Shown here in pieces: positions 9,231-22,799 of a stretch of DNA of 64,000 nucleotides. Below the pieces are notes generated by a model. That model saw only the letters and a list, made by a program, of their open reading frames with translations, ran no database searches and was not told the DNA's origin. Every line of letters begins with the position of its first letter. Position 1 is the stretch's first letter. Both the position numbers and the translations under genes were made by a program. The stretch is from Drosophila persimilis (taxonomy: Eukaryota; Arthropoda; Insecta; Diptera; Drosophilidae), in NCBI RefSeq assembly GCF_003286085.1, contig NW_020825294.1:1550001-1614000 (forward strand), in the 5' to 3' direction.

Positions 9231-12191
9231 ATGTTGTACCAACGGCTAATGCAATGCTCTACCACCAATAGTTGTTGCAGCAGCGGCGGCGGCGGCAACT
9301 GCACATCGATTGTGCCCCGACTGCTGCTGCTGCTGATGTTGCTGCTGCTGCTGAGCGGACAGATCGAGTCGGTGGATGGACACAAAGTGACGGTAAGCGA
9401 ATGTGCGGTGTTCGGTGTTCGATGTGCAACCAAAGTGGTCAAGCTGGAAGATTGGCAAAGATTGACCAGATACAGGTACATTGGGTAACGCTAATTAGAC
9501 AATTTGGCCTGCATTGCGTATACTTGATGCAAAATGATGGTGCAATAAATCATAGAACGGAGAATGGATTCCTAAAGGTCTGAAGATCATGTTCTAGACA
9601 GTCGTAATTCGATAATTTGTACACTTTCCCCGATTAGATTGGGCCACTTACTCATATTCTGCTCGGAAAAGAAACCAAAGACCACTTTAGAAACGATTCA
9701 TCGATTATATAGCGGCTATAATTGCACAAATTTGTGTATTTTATTTGTTGCAGTTCAAAGATTACCAAAACAAAGGAATATTCATAGAGATTAGAGTGCA
9801 TTTGCTTAGTAACGAATAGGAAAAGGAAAGAAAATCGGAAAAGTTGAGCAACAGATCTAGGGAAGATCCGAATGATTAAAGAAGGGAAATTTACCTAGAA
9901 GCTATTAATTACCATTAAGTGGAGAGCTGTTTCTTATGAATCACTGAGAAATAGATCGATTGACACTTGTTTTTTCAATGGTATCATTATCAATAGTTAC
10001 CATGAGCTGACTTTTGCACACCTGATCGCCACTAGATACGAGCGTGTATCAAATTATCGGCATGACATACGAAGCTATGTTTCGTTATAAGTCTTTCGCA
10101 CTTGTTGATAAAAAAATGTTTAGTTTTTGTTAGAACATGCGCCGGGCAGGCCCCTGGCTTTCCCCCTTTCTATATGGCCGCCCCCGTAAAATGCTTCCGT
10201 TCGCGCGCATGATTAGCGCAAAAATCAACTACGAACGGGTCATATATATTCTGTACGAGTATTTCTACTAGTCTGTGTGGGAGAACGCGAAGAACATAAT
10301 GTACATACATATATGTACGTACATATGTAGGGAGACACGTATGGCATATAGCAGCGATCACCCGATCTGCTTCTGATCCCCGATGCCTGACGCAGCGATC
10401 TGCGATCGGCAAATATCAGCTGCTCTACTCCTCTGATAAGATGTTTAAGTACGAAACTATGTATAGCCCACAAATCAACTCTTGCTAATCGAAGAAACAA
10501 AAAGAAAGCTTGCCAAAATGTCTGTGTATTATATATGGTATATGTATACTATATAGCAGTGCGGGTCCGCCTAATGAATGGCCCACGACATGGGCTGATT
10601 CCTTGCTTTTTGCTCGACGTTTCTATTATTCCCATGTTTATCGCTCGTCGGTCTGCTATGACGCGCTCTTTGTGCTTGGACTTTGGCCTCTCTATGGTCG
10701 GGTCGGCTCGTTGGGTTGGTCGAGTGCTGAGAGCCTCTCACCGTGCGGCTTTGTTTATGACATTATCTGAAGCGAAGCGGTCTTACCCTTTTTTTGTGCA
10801 AAAAGTTACCTAAGATACAGGAAGGTATACAGATGCAGATACAGATAGATAGCCGTATCATCGTTCTTAAACTTGAGAGCTATATAACAGATTCTTTAAG
10901 TAGATGATCTCATATTGGGCATACAAGAAAACTTGATCCAAGGAGTACATTACCAGGAGTATTTGGGAGTTTCAATAACAGACTACCCTTTTTTCAGGCC
11001 ACTCTAATCACAAACCACAACTATCCCGTGGAAGAGCACACAGTACACACGCCAGATGACTACATTCTCACCATCTACCGCATTCCCACGTCCCCGAAGC
11101 TGCAGCTGCATTCGAATGAGACGATCCAAAAGCCAGTGGTATTCCTGCAGCATGGCATCCTCTGTGCCTCCGATGACTGGATCATCAATGGCCCGGAGAC
11201 GTCGCTGGCCTACATGTTCGCCGATGCAGGATACGATGTCTGGCTGGGCAATGCCCGGGGCAACACCTACTCCCGCCAACACAAGCACATCCATCCGGAT
11301 ACCTCGGACTTCTGGAAGTTCAGTTGGCATGAGATTGGAGTCTACGATCTGGCTGCCATGCTGGACTATGCTCTATCGGCGAGTAATGCCAACTCGCTGC
11401 ACTTTGTGGCCCACTCGCAGGGCACTACGACATTCTTTGTGCTGATGTCCTCGCTGCCGTGGTACAACGAGAAGGTGCGATCGGTGCATCTACTCGCCCC
11501 GATCGCCTACATGCGCAACCACTCGTTCATTCTGTCCAAGCTGGGAGGCATCTTCCTGGGTTCTCCCTCCTTCCTGAGCTGGATTCTGGGGAGCATGGAA
11601 CTTTTGCCGATCACCAGCATGCAGAAACTCATGTGCGAGCACGTCTGCTCAGAGGGATCCATGTTCAAGTTTCTGTGCTCGGGGCTGCTCGACTTTATCG
11701 GTGGCTGGGGAACGCGACATCTCAATCAGGTGAGGATCTTAATCGATCTCTTTCGAGTATTCTCTTGTAATCTCTGTTTTCGTTAGACCCTTCTTACAGA
11801 TGTGTGTGCCACCCATCCGGCTGGGGCCTCCACCAGTCAGATCATCCATTACCTGCAGCTCTACGCCTCCGGGGACTTCCGGCAGTACGATCATGGCAGG
11901 GAGCAGAACGAGATCATCTACCAGCAGTCAACGCCACCCGCCTACAATGTGAAGAACATCAATAGCTGCGTTCACATGTACTACAGCGACAACGACTACA
12001 TGTCCGCCGTGGAGGATGTCGAGTATCTGGCCTCTCTGTTGCCCTGCGCAGAGCTCTACCGCATTCCGTACTCGGACTGGAACCACTATGACTTTCTGTG
12101 GTCCACCAATGTGAAGGAAGTGATCAACAATAGGATAATAGACAAAATGGAACGATACGACATAGAACACGCCACAGGAATGAGTTTCTAG
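9231..12191 (+). CDS. Secreted acid lipase (lipase 3 / gastric lipase family)
   Basis: Three exons join in phase: 9231-9392, 10998-11729 and 11787-12191, giving 432 residues. The ATG at 9231 is preferred to the one at 9135 because a splice acceptor ends near 9181. A Leu-rich signal sequence (about residues 30-45) follows an unusually long polar N-terminus. The alpha/beta-hydrolase fold shows the oxyanion HG (about 106-107), the nucleophile elbow AHSQG with Ser near 194, Asp near 368 in SDND, and His near 398 in NHYDF. This Ser-Asp-His set is typical of animal acid lipases that cleave triacylglycerols or cholesteryl esters in gut or lysosome. The first coding intron is about 1.6 kb and the second is 57 nt. 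All catalytic positions are present, so the enzyme should be active. Many paralogues exist in Drosophila, so I give no symbol. Confidence 0.88.
9393..10997 (+). other. First coding intron of the lipase gene
   Basis: This 1605-base intron runs from GTAAGC to a pyrimidine-rich TTTTTTCAG. Apart from a TACATACATATATGTACGTA simple palindromic stretch near 10303-10326, I see nothing that suggests another gene. Confidence 0.7.
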
Positions 12192-15100
12192 GGGAGATAG
12201 CCAGATAGCCACGCTCTATAGCGGGCTATAAGAACAATTTTAGCCAAATCTAAGCACTGTACATAATGTATAAACTATTCTATAATAATTTAGCTAGCAA
12301 TCATAATGAGACAATGAGCCTGTGCGTGATATTATAGTAATTAAATAGCTCGTAAGGTTGCTTAAGGTTTGTGAATCAGCTCCTACGAATTTTTGTATAT
12401 ATTTTCCATAAATTGCAAATGCTAATACAGGTGAATTTTTTTGAATGTGCCGCCATTTTACAAGTCTCTATGCAGCCCTGGCATGAATGGAAACCAGGGA
12501 ACCAGTGCAGGTTACACTGTGATAAGTTATTTTTGCTTTGAAATTTCTGTTAGCTTGCTTTACGTACTGTTACTGTTTTGTGAGGTTTAAAGTTCATGAT
12601 GACAATGATTTCCATTTAGTTGTTTTTGTTCTGTTTTGTTCAGGGCTTTGGTTTTAAAAGAGGAGTAGACTTTTCTCCAAATCAACCAGGGTTCCATTAA
12701 AGCTCGTTTGGGGAAAATAATAAGGGAATTTTGTGATTATAATATTTCCACTACTTGGAGTATAATCTACTAAAGAAACATGGTATAATAATGAACCAGG
12801 AAATGAACAATGAAACATTCCCACCTTCACTTTGTGAACATAAGATCATATAAATATATAATTGAAATAACATACAATTGATATTATTTTTAAAGGTTTT
12901 TTTTTACATAAATTAAAGCATGCTTCTAGGAGGTTTCTTATATAAAGTGCCTCAGAAGTTGAGTATTGCATACTTTTGTGGTATAAATTTTTCCATTACC
13001 GTCCATGTTCAAATCTGTGCTAATTGTGAGTATACTTCGGCGGGAGATGCTCCTGTTCTCTGTGCAAAATGTGGGCCGATTGGGACATGGATCCCTCTGG
13101 TTGTGTGGTATGCCACAAAAATGTTTGAAGAACTCTACCAGTACTATTTTGACTTGTTTGTTTATAATAAATGAACGAAATGATTAGATGGTAACCACAT
13201 GAAATCGAAGGCGCAGAGGCGCTTATTCTTAAGTATTTCGGATGATGTTTTATTGCAGAATTAATGTATAATATAATGCAATAATGAACTTAATTCTCGC
13301 ACGATTTCAGGATAGTTTCAATTAGTAAGTAATAAGTCCCTCAATACCATCATGGCCTCTACATTATCCATAATTTATGGCCCTTTTTTGTCCGCTACTA
13401 AAAAAATCCCTTGCAGGACATATTCCCATTTCTGGGAACCAAAAATCCAAACTGTTTTCGCTTTTTGTTTGTGTGGTGCTCCAGCTTTAAGTAGCAGCAG
13501 CACCGCGGCGGTGCCGTCATAAATTACACTTTCAAATTATTGGTCATGTTGCACATTTGTGGAAAAGCCACGAGGTGCGAGGTATGGCTGCCACATTTGG
13601 GTCAGCTGCCGCAACAGCTGTGGATGGATGTCGTTGCCACCGCCAGAGCCGCCTCCACAGAGTGCCACAGACACCGCAGCAGCCTTCAAACGCTAATGCG
13701 GATTTACATTTTTATTTAATTTAATTTTCATTTTATTCATTTGGCCAAAATTAATTGCTGGCTGGCTTTAATACAATGGACGCTGCGGCTGTGACTGTGG
13801 CTGTGGCTTTTGGAGCGCGAACTTCGTGGCAGAGCTGCGGATTGCAAAACCCAAAAGAAAGAAAAGACCACGGATCTGACGGTTTGGATGGATGGCTGTG
13901 GATGGCTTGGAAGACTCTACCACGAAGATGGATAGTTGTGGTAATTAAAGCAGCAACAATAATGTCTTGATTGCAAATTCATTTTTTGGTTCAACGTTCT
14001 GGGCAGGCAGGCAAACATTTTCCATGCCGCACGCTCCGTTGCACATCATTGCATTAACTTGTACGCTTACACTCGCCGAGTTTTGAAGTTTTGCAGCTCA
14101 AAGAAAAATACTACATAAATATTTCAACATTTGCGTGGCCTGGCGATTTGTTAATATATGTACAATGTACAATGTACAATGTACATCGGTACCTTTTGTC
14201 TTTCTGTCTGCCTGTAAAACACGATCACTGCTAGACGACTGCCACGAGTACTCGTAGCTGCTATTATAATTAAGTTCATGGCAAGCACAACACAGAAACA
14301 GAAACAGAAGCCCCCCCCCCCAGAAAACACTTTCAAAAAGCCCATAAAAATAGCAACGCAACTGCTTGGAAATACTTGGACGAGTGTACGGGCATTGTCC
14401 ATCCAAAGTAAAGCAGCGCAAGTGCGTGGAGAAATTTCCTATGCCGTATATTTTGGTATCCACACGAGGGAACACAGCACCGAAAATGTTGAGATATTGG
14501 ATCATCGACTAGCCATGTACCCTAAGGCTGTGGGGTGGTTAAATTGTAGGAGAATTTGGAACGCTTCAACGGCCATGAATCACATGTGCTCCATCCGATG
14601 TGCTCTAGAAATCTTTTGAGTAGAAATTTTGGTGCGAGAAAGGGCAATAAATTATACTAATCTTTGCGGCAAATTTCTCTCTAGAGGAAATTTGGTTTTG
14701 CAGAAAGAAACATATTCCAGAAAATCTGTGAAAAATGCTGCTTAAGCAAAAAAGAAATTTTCGGTTTTCCTTTTGCGTGAAAGAATTGAAGGAAAATTTC
14801 TCTAAGAAAAACTTTCAATTGTAGAAAAGAGGAGTTCCAGAAATCTTTTTGTACACAATTAAATTGTGAAATAATATGAAAACTCCAAAAGTAATTCCAT
14901 TCAGTTGTTGAGAGTTTTATGTTCGTTCACTGCTCGCCCATTAAGCTTTTTTAGGCGTTTTTTTATAGTGTAACTTAATTTATTTTACGCATACTATTAG
15001 CAACATGTTACAGAGAAAATGGCAACGTAATTAAACAAATTTCAAGAGTTTTCAGAAAGACTAAACTGCTTTAAAGTCTATCCTTAAAGTTATTGGAGAA

Positions 15101-18100
15101 ATAATTTTGAAATGTAATTCATATAAAGACCAAACAAAGGAGAGTATTTTGGAAAAATTCTTTATCCAATTTGTGGGATAAAGGATCGTGTTGCTTTTTC
15201 CTAGATTCCCAGCTAGTACGAAATTTTCTCCTCCAAACTCTAGTCCAATTAATGACCGAGTACCCCCAATGCCAATGGCAATGCCAAGTGGCCATTACAA
15301 TTTTACGAGTACGAGCCGTAGTTGCAGTATCCCCCACATCTATTCACTTACGCTTGAACCAAGCTTTACTTTATTTCTCGTCGGCATCTCTTTGGCTTTC
15401 GGCATTCGTCTGGTGGTTTTGTTGCATGCAAATGAGTCGCGTTTTATCGCAGGGGGGGCCAAGAACTGGGGGGGACACGAGACAGTAGACAGCAGACGAT
15501 AGATAGGCGGGGGGGAAATACAGAAAAAAATACATACAATAAATAAAAGCAAGTAGCATTGCGTTTTCACTTTCGCATCCCCCCCCTGGTGGAGGCCGCT
15601 CGCATTGCCTTCGCTTTTCATATTTACAGTTTACAGTTAATTTATGCCGGCACAACGAATTTTCACTCTCGCTATTTTTCCGCATTTTAGACTGGGAAAG
15701 TGGCTGCGCATCCGCCAAAAAATCCAACAAACCCAGGCCAAGCACACAAAAAAAAAAAACAGAAAAAAAGACAGGCAGAAGAAGGAAAAAGAAAATATCG
15801 GAATAAAAAATGCCATGTACTCGTACTGGTGGTCGTATACTATAAAAATAGCCAAAGCCAATGCCAATGTCTCCGCAGACGGAGACGGAGACGGAGACGC
15901 AGTCTAGAGTGGGCCCAAAATTTGTGGCCAAGTCCGAGGAGAGTCAGTCGGTGGCTGGGTAAGAGATTAGAAAGTGGTCGCCTGGCTGCCAGGTTTCCAT
16001 CGAAGCCGCCGACGACTCTAGCTCCAACTCAAACTCCGACTCCAGAGCGCGGCCAGACATGGCAGATTCTTTGTGAAAAACTGTGCCGCAGCCAGCAGCC
16101 AGCAGCCGATGAGGGGCACCCCAGACACACACACTCTGCGCGAGGTACGACTCGCAAGTAATTGGCATTTTTGCATGCAGTTGCAGTTGTTGCTGCACCA
16201 GGAACCGGCTGTGGCTGTGGCTACCAGTGGATCGATCAGAGTGGAGTCGGAGGAGGCCCAATGAAAGAGAAAATTGGCCCCAAATCAAGTTCACTATCAT
16301 TGAACGTCTGCCCCGATGGCGGTTTCTGTAAACTAATATTTTAAAATTGTTGATTATGATGACTTTTCATTTCGCTGAGATCTGGATTGCAGCGCATCAG
16401 AGCCACGGCATCAGCGGCAGTTGCAGCAGTATCCCCCATCATCTTTGGGGCAGCATCTGCGGCAGCAATTGCAGGCGGACAAAGTGTTTTTTTAATTTGA
16501 CGTTTGGCCACTGCCCGCCGCCGGCGGAGGAGGCGGTACAAAGACGCATCGAGAGCCACGTCCACGGTCCGCTGCACTTCGATCCCCAGGAGAAGTTCCA
16601 CACATCAAATGGGAAATGTGGAAAGATTTCGATTTAATATACAGCCAGACACCACCTACTATCGGTACAGTCTCCCTGCCTACAGTCGTACTTCTCTTAG
16701 AGGGATTTCCATCAACTACATTTTATGCCGATCTCTAGAGCCCCTGGAGAAATATTGTCATAGTTTCTAAAAAAATGGATAAGATGTTAGCCTCTATGTA
16801 TGTTTCTTAAGTTCCAAGAGTCCTCAAGTAATGGGTTATTCTGCGGTAGATTAGGTTTTCCCATTTAGCGAGGGCTCCCCGTAATGAAGTCGTACCTGTA
16901 GTGCCCTCCAATATGCAATCACAGCAATGGTCATTCGGGGAGCGCTTCCCCAATCCCCAGCAGGGTATCTCTTTCCCACTCCCACACCCAGCTGTTATCC
17001 AACGAAATGGAAATGGCAAGCCATAATTCACGGCACATTGAATCTTTGGCCATCCAACATTCATCATCTAACCATCATATTGCAACATATATGAGGCAAG
17101 GCAAGGCAAGCCAATATGCGTGGTGGGCCGGCCACGCCCACTCCAAGTCCGACTCCAACTCCGACTCTGAAAAGTCAGGAAGCAAGGCGTTTGTTTGCCT
17201 TGGGGCTTGGCCCCCTACCTGGTCGCTTCCGAGTGCCTTTGCGAAACGCTTCTTAATGCGAGTTTTACGATTATAATGCAGTGTGTGTGTGGGGAAATAA
17301 GCGAAGCTTCGAAAACAAATTTGTATATCTCCGCAGATACAATGCTACCTATGTATATGTGCATATATGGGTAGTGGTACGGCTATGGCTCTGAGGTAGT
17401 GCTTATGTGACCCAATTGTGCATGGAAGAGGCGCACAAATTACCCGAAAATACGAGATAAGAAAGCGAAACGGTTAGAATTTGTTTTTTCTGTTAACGAA
17501 GCTGAAAACTGGTGGAAAGGAGGGTCTCCATTATGTTGAGTTGAGTTGTTGAAGAAGTACTTCAAAGATCCCATAGGAATTAGTATACCTTTTCAGCAGA
17601 ATTCGAACTTTTCTCTGAGAATTTCAACGACTTCAATAAGATTACTTTAAGGATTACAAAAAAGCCATAGATGGTGAATAAATGAAATATTCCTTTTGTA
17701 ATGTGAGGATTTTAAAAATGGCAAAAAAATCCACAGAACTTCTCCAAATTAAATAAAAATTTAATGGCAACTCGTGTTGTGTGAAAACACTTTCAATTGT
17801 TGAAATTTCAGCTTCAAATAATTAAAGTAATTTATAAGCTCTATTATCGCGCAGAGAACACACTAAACAATAAAGCTAAATTGTGAGTACAAAAACACAT
17901 TCTCTCTGGGGGAAGGGGGGGGGGCCTCATTAAATTATGAGTATCTCTTTAATGTCTGTGTTCCCAAGAGCAGAAGATGGAACCCATGCTGAACATGTGC
18001 TGAATCACACGATCCGTTCGAATGACGATCTGGTAACCTTTTGGATCCCATCCGACAATCATCCGATGCCATCAACAAACTGTTGTTATTATAGCCCACT

Positions 18101-20100
18101 TCTGTGGCAGTAGTACTTCTGGCCGTAAAAAAGGCAACAGGCAGCATAAATAAATTTCCGTTGGAAAGCCAAAAAATAGAAACTATATAATTAGTAATGG
18201 CTGTGGGTACGCCCCAAGGCGTTACCCTACGAACATTTCTAAGGCCCCACAACTCCAGCTTCAGTCCCAGCCGCAGTCATATTCCCATCCGCAGCTGCAA
18301 TGGCAACAAACAAACAACAAACAAATATTGTTCAATGTAGGCCCCAAATATTGAGCCCCAAACGAAACCGAAACTCTCCATATCACGATATGAAGATGAA
18401 GATGACAATGATGTATGGGGATTCTTGAAACCGAAACCGAAACTGAAACCCGAATAAAATGGAAATGGAATTGGGTTGGGGCTTGACTTTCGCATCGCCT
18501 GACACTTGAAGAGAAGAGAAGCTGAGCTTGTGGATGCGGCGATCCCAGGGTAATGGTAATGATGTATCTGGAATGGAACCCATCAGGAACGAGTACGAGT
18601 ACGAGTACTCTTACCCATGTCGATGTCTCGATGGCCTGCAAATGCCGGTAAACTGGCTAGAACCACTTTCTACTGAGTGACCGACCACAGACCAAAGTAA
18701 AAGTTAATTTCTTGTTACCCCCAAAGCGGACGCCGGGCCCCGTCACCGGCACCGGCACCGGCCCGGCACTGGACTGGACGAAGACGCTTCAATTTCTGCC
18801 ACAGTTTTGTCTGCTCTTTTTTTTTGCCTCTTGTTTTTGCTTAATTACAGCGTGAACAAATCATAAAACGTTTTATGTTTTAGGCACAACGGAATCAAGG
18901 GAAATTAAGTAGGAGTAAATGTGGTTACAACCAGAGGATACCTCTTTATTGAAGGGGAATACAGCGAGTAAGCATATGTACATATCTCTTGAAAGAGACA
19001 CGCTTAAAAGTGGATAGAGAAGAGATTACGACTATTGGATACCCTCTAGAGGATCTCTGGTTACTGCCTTCATTATATCTGGCAGTACTTTTCATTAAAT
19101 ATGTGGATAAAAGCCATATTTATAGCTCCACTGAAAGGCAGTCCCATATCTATAAAACAATAGATTTGACAATGATTTAAGACAGTGGAAAAATAAGTGT
19201 CTAAAAGTCAACAAATCGAATATTTTTCTTCAGCTCTCACTTGGGTTTTTCCTTCCTAAACCACCTCTGATATACATTTCATTCGGTCGAATACAACCAT
19301 TAACTCTTCAATTCCATAGCAGCAAAACTTTCGGCTACCGTTTGGCCCTGGGGGGAATTTGTGCTTCTTGTTAGCCACTGGAGAGGCTTCTTCTTCCGCT
19401 GCTGCTGTTTCTCTTCTGCTGTAGCTGCCCTTCAGCTCCCTTCTGTCTGTGTGTCGCAGTTTCCCGTGGCAAAGGAAATGGGAAATTATTATGAAAATTA
19501 TGTTTTTTTTTTTGCTTGGGAAATAGGAATTGGAATTGGAGCGCACGAAATACGAATACAACAAACAACAAATTCAAACAAAAGACTTAAGAAACAAGCG
19601 CATTGGGAGGCATAGCTAACAATGGGAGCATCATCCAGTGGCAGCTGTAGATGGAGCCCCGCATCTGTTGAACGAAAATTATTTATAGCAACATCTTGTA
19701 GACCAGTCGTGGAGTGTGGAATGGAGTGTGTGTTTTGGCCAAAAGCTCACATCAAACACAGACGGACAGAAGACCCGGGCGCCACATTGGAACACACAGA
19801 GTGATGCAATTATTGTGGATTGATTGATGGGCCATAAAGAGCTTCATTGCCAAGAATTGGATGTATTTTCAGACACTCGGCTAATCCATGGGTAAACTAA
19901 AACGCATTTGCATAACTGCAGATCTCAATTCCCGTATAAAATTAGAATTTAAAACATATATTGCAAAGCTAAAGTGGGTATAAATATCCCCACTGACAAA
20001 GCAAAGACCTTCCCTGCAGATCGTAGACTTTTCCCACTAGACGTAGTCATCGTTTCGGGGACAGCCTCCGCTCGAAGACCCCAAACGGCCTGATGGATGC
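12192..20100. other. Long intergenic region, no gene seen
   Basis: About 7.9 kb separates the lipase from the ionotropic receptor, whose 3' ends face each other. Open frames here are short and lack coding character. Visible structure is limited to simple repeats: three GTACAAT-like units near 14160-14183, GGAGAC units near 15882-15900, and GAGTAC hexamers near 18593-18607. The region may hold enhancers of neighbouring genes, but nothing in the sequence proves it. Confidence 0.4.
18593..18607. repeat. GAGTAC hexamer repeat
   Basis: Three consecutive GAGTAC-type units form a small microsatellite with no further context. Confidence 0.6.
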
Positions 20101-22747
20101 TCATCCAAGTTTTGGTGCAAAGATTCGCACGGTTAAGAGACGAGTGGAACGCTTCAAGCGGCGCCAGCGACGCAAAAAACGAAGATGACAGCGCCTCAGA
20201 GCCCTAGCAAGTGGCAGAGCACGGAAAAGTAGCTCCAGAAGCAACATGGAAGCTGAAACAGATGAAAGTCGCTCAAAATTCGCTTGAAATCTGTTGGTAG
20301 TCCTACCCGCCGCTAAGGAACCCACACCTAGGGCTATAAATGCGCCTTGTAGCATCCTTAGATTGAGGGCACTGATGATTTCGCTGTCCTGATTGGGCTC
20401 CTGGGTCTGGGCCTCGCTGCTCTTTGCATTCGAGTTGGCATTGGCACTCTCTGCGGCAGCTAGTTCTTTAGATTGTTGGGCCTGATCTTTGGTCATCTGA
20501 CGCGACTGAGCCGTGTACTCTGCGGTGGTCATTTTGTCCAGGATTCCACCCTCAAACAAATGAATGAGGCTGCAGGAGAAACAGTGATTAATAGATGGAA
20601 TAGATGGATCAAATACCATTACTAACACATCATTCAAGCTATCGAGAAAGGGACAGCCAATCTGCACAGCCACTGCAGAGTATCTCGTGTACAATTTCTG
20701 ACTCAATTGAAAGTTCTTGGCCCCATATTGCTGTATATTGAAATAGAGGGTTTCTCTGCCCCCAAGCACTGCCTTGTTCTCTCCGCCATCGGCTATGAGC
20801 TTGATTCCCGCCTCCACGGAATCAATAAGGAAACTCTGATGGCCATCCGGCTGCTGCTGTCGCATCAGGGCGTACAACTGCCGAAACAGCTCTGTGCCAT
20901 TCTCCAACATCTCCAGGGAGCTGCTCTCCTTCTCCACATACAAACGATAGCCGTCACGGATCATGGCGGATTGAAGGCGCTGAAGCGTATTGATCGGCGC
21001 CTCATGGGCCGGCCGGGCAAACTGTGAGGTCAATTGGGCGGAATACACATCGGCCAGGACATAGGTGGCGGCTATCCAATAAACGATGGTCAAGAACTTG
21101 GCCCGATAGCCATGATAGAGCTCTTGGCAGGCTGGAAACGGAAAAGGCATCACTCTCTGATACATTTTTGATTGATCACGTACCCACACTGCTTCAGGAA
21201 CAATCGAAGGGTGAACCAGATGCACTTCTCAAACAGCTGCTCGGGCATCCTGGGCGCCGAAGGAACCCTCCTTCGCCTGACCTTCAGCACACATGGTGTA
21301 ATCTCCTTTATGTACGCCATGTAGATGCACAGATCTCCCAACTGCTCCACATCCATGTCGACGTGTCGCCGCCGCCAGATATAGGGCATGGCTATGATCC
21401 CATAGAAAATTGGTCCCGAAAACACAATCGTGAGTATAAGATACGGCCAAATGTCCTGCTTGAAGGGTCGCATAATGGCCAGGGCTTCGTTTAGGCGCCG
21501 CGGGGCATGGGTGGCAAAGGCCCCCGAGTCCGCGAGGGTAAAGAACGAGAACTCTATGGCCTTGTGGCGCTCCCAGCTCAAGCCCACATCGCCCAGAAAG
21601 AAATCTGCCATCTATGAGTGATAGACAAAGATTATTTATGATTAGATTGTCTCTCCTTTGACGCTCACTCTGCTCTGCAACAGTCCTATGCCGCCTGTGA
21701 AGCTCTCATTCGACTCTTTGGCATCATCCGACTTTAGTGATCCTTGCGTGCGTCCTGGGGCTTCAATATACTCGAAACGAAAGTTCATGTGCTCCGCCAG
21801 CAGCATAAGCAGGCGATGATCGCGTCCTCCCGTGACTTTGACTTCATTGCACTCGAGATTGTCTCCCGATTCCCCAGAAGCCTCTCCCGATGCCTCGCCA
21901 GAGCCCTCTCCCTCGCCCGAGTCGCTGTTGTTCTGGCCATAACTGACCCAAAACCATGGGGGGGACTAAAAGGTGAAGATATCCTTAATCCTCGAGGAAG
22001 TCTCTAATAAATCCCCGATATTTCTTACATGAAAAACCGGAACGCGAAAGATTCTACCCTCAAAGTTGGCATAAACCGATCCTGCCGGTGGCAGCAAGGG
22101 GGTCCTCTGCAGCCCCAGATTATCTCCATCGAACCAGTTCACGAGCCGCAATTCCCCATCGCTTGTGGGCCTCGCCTGGTTGTAGTAGATCCTGAAGGCC
22201 TTTTGGCGTGGTCTTGTTATGACCACCGCCCGCATGGGCTCTTCGAAACTCATGGCACTGGCTGCGGGTGGCCAGCGGGCGCCCCAGTAGAAGATGAACA
22301 GGCTGAGCCGATGGGCCAGACGACGCTCCTGTATGCGCTCCGATAGCTCCTTGGGTTCGTCCAGAACCAGATTCACGCACTCGATGGCGCCCTGAAGATT
22401 TGCTTCGATGTGCTGGAAAAACAGTTCCGTGTCGTTGAATATCACCGATTTGTAGTACAGCCGATGGAGGCGCTGTATAAAGTCATCCACTTGGATGCCC
22501 TGATCGTTCTCGCAGCAGGCATTCATCAAACTAAACGAAGGCAGGGCCAGAATGGCCAAAGGACGTGGTCTCAGTCCATTGATGATCTGCGAAAGAGCTG
22601 CCCAAAACGAAGCGTTGATCTCTATTCCATCCGAAAGGTGATCTAAATACCTATTGCCACATCCGACTCATTCGCAGGTCGATAGGAGACCCTTGTCCAC
22701 ACTTCCGGACTCAGCAGCAGGCCCAACAACACCAGCAACTTTTGCAT
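20101..22747 (-). CDS. Ir40a: Ionotropic receptor 40a
   Basis: Seven minus-strand exons join in phase: 22747-22651, 22597-22029, 21965-21669, 21611-21188, 21131-20627, 20569-20307 and 20252-20101, giving 768 residues. The N-terminus (MQKLLVLLGLLLSP) is a signal peptide. A divergent ligand-binding half (GGRDHRLL) leads to TM1 at about 377-400, then a pore region and a segment with YSAQLTSQFA at about 495-505, the counterpart of the glutamate-receptor SYTANLAAF motif. TM4 is at about 706-728. Sequence and exon joins match my memory of D. melanogaster Ir40a, which works with Ir93a and Ir25a in dry-air sensing neurons of the antennal sacculus. Differences include a Gly/Glu/Ser-rich insert after SPPWFWVSYG, an Ala/Gln-rich insert before TM4 and an Arg-rich C-terminus. 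The frame is intact, so a functional channel subunit is likely. Confidence 0.92.
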
Positions 22748-22785
22748 TTTTCAAGTGTTTTGCAAGAGGTCCTGGCGCTGCCTCC

Positions 22786-22794
22786 TTATATATG
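22786..22794 (-). promoter_or_regulatory. TATA box of Ir40a
   Basis: On the minus strand CATATATAAGG lies about 40-45 bases before the ATG at 22747. That spacing predicts transcription from about 22757 and a very short leader of about 10 nt. Confidence 0.5.
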
Positions 22795-22799
22795 GGCCG

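Noticed and set aside
15371-15931. Long minus-strand frame of about 186 codons in the lipase-Ir40a spacer
   Set aside because: It is low-complexity and Phe-rich because it reads A-runs on the other strand; no domain or splice support.
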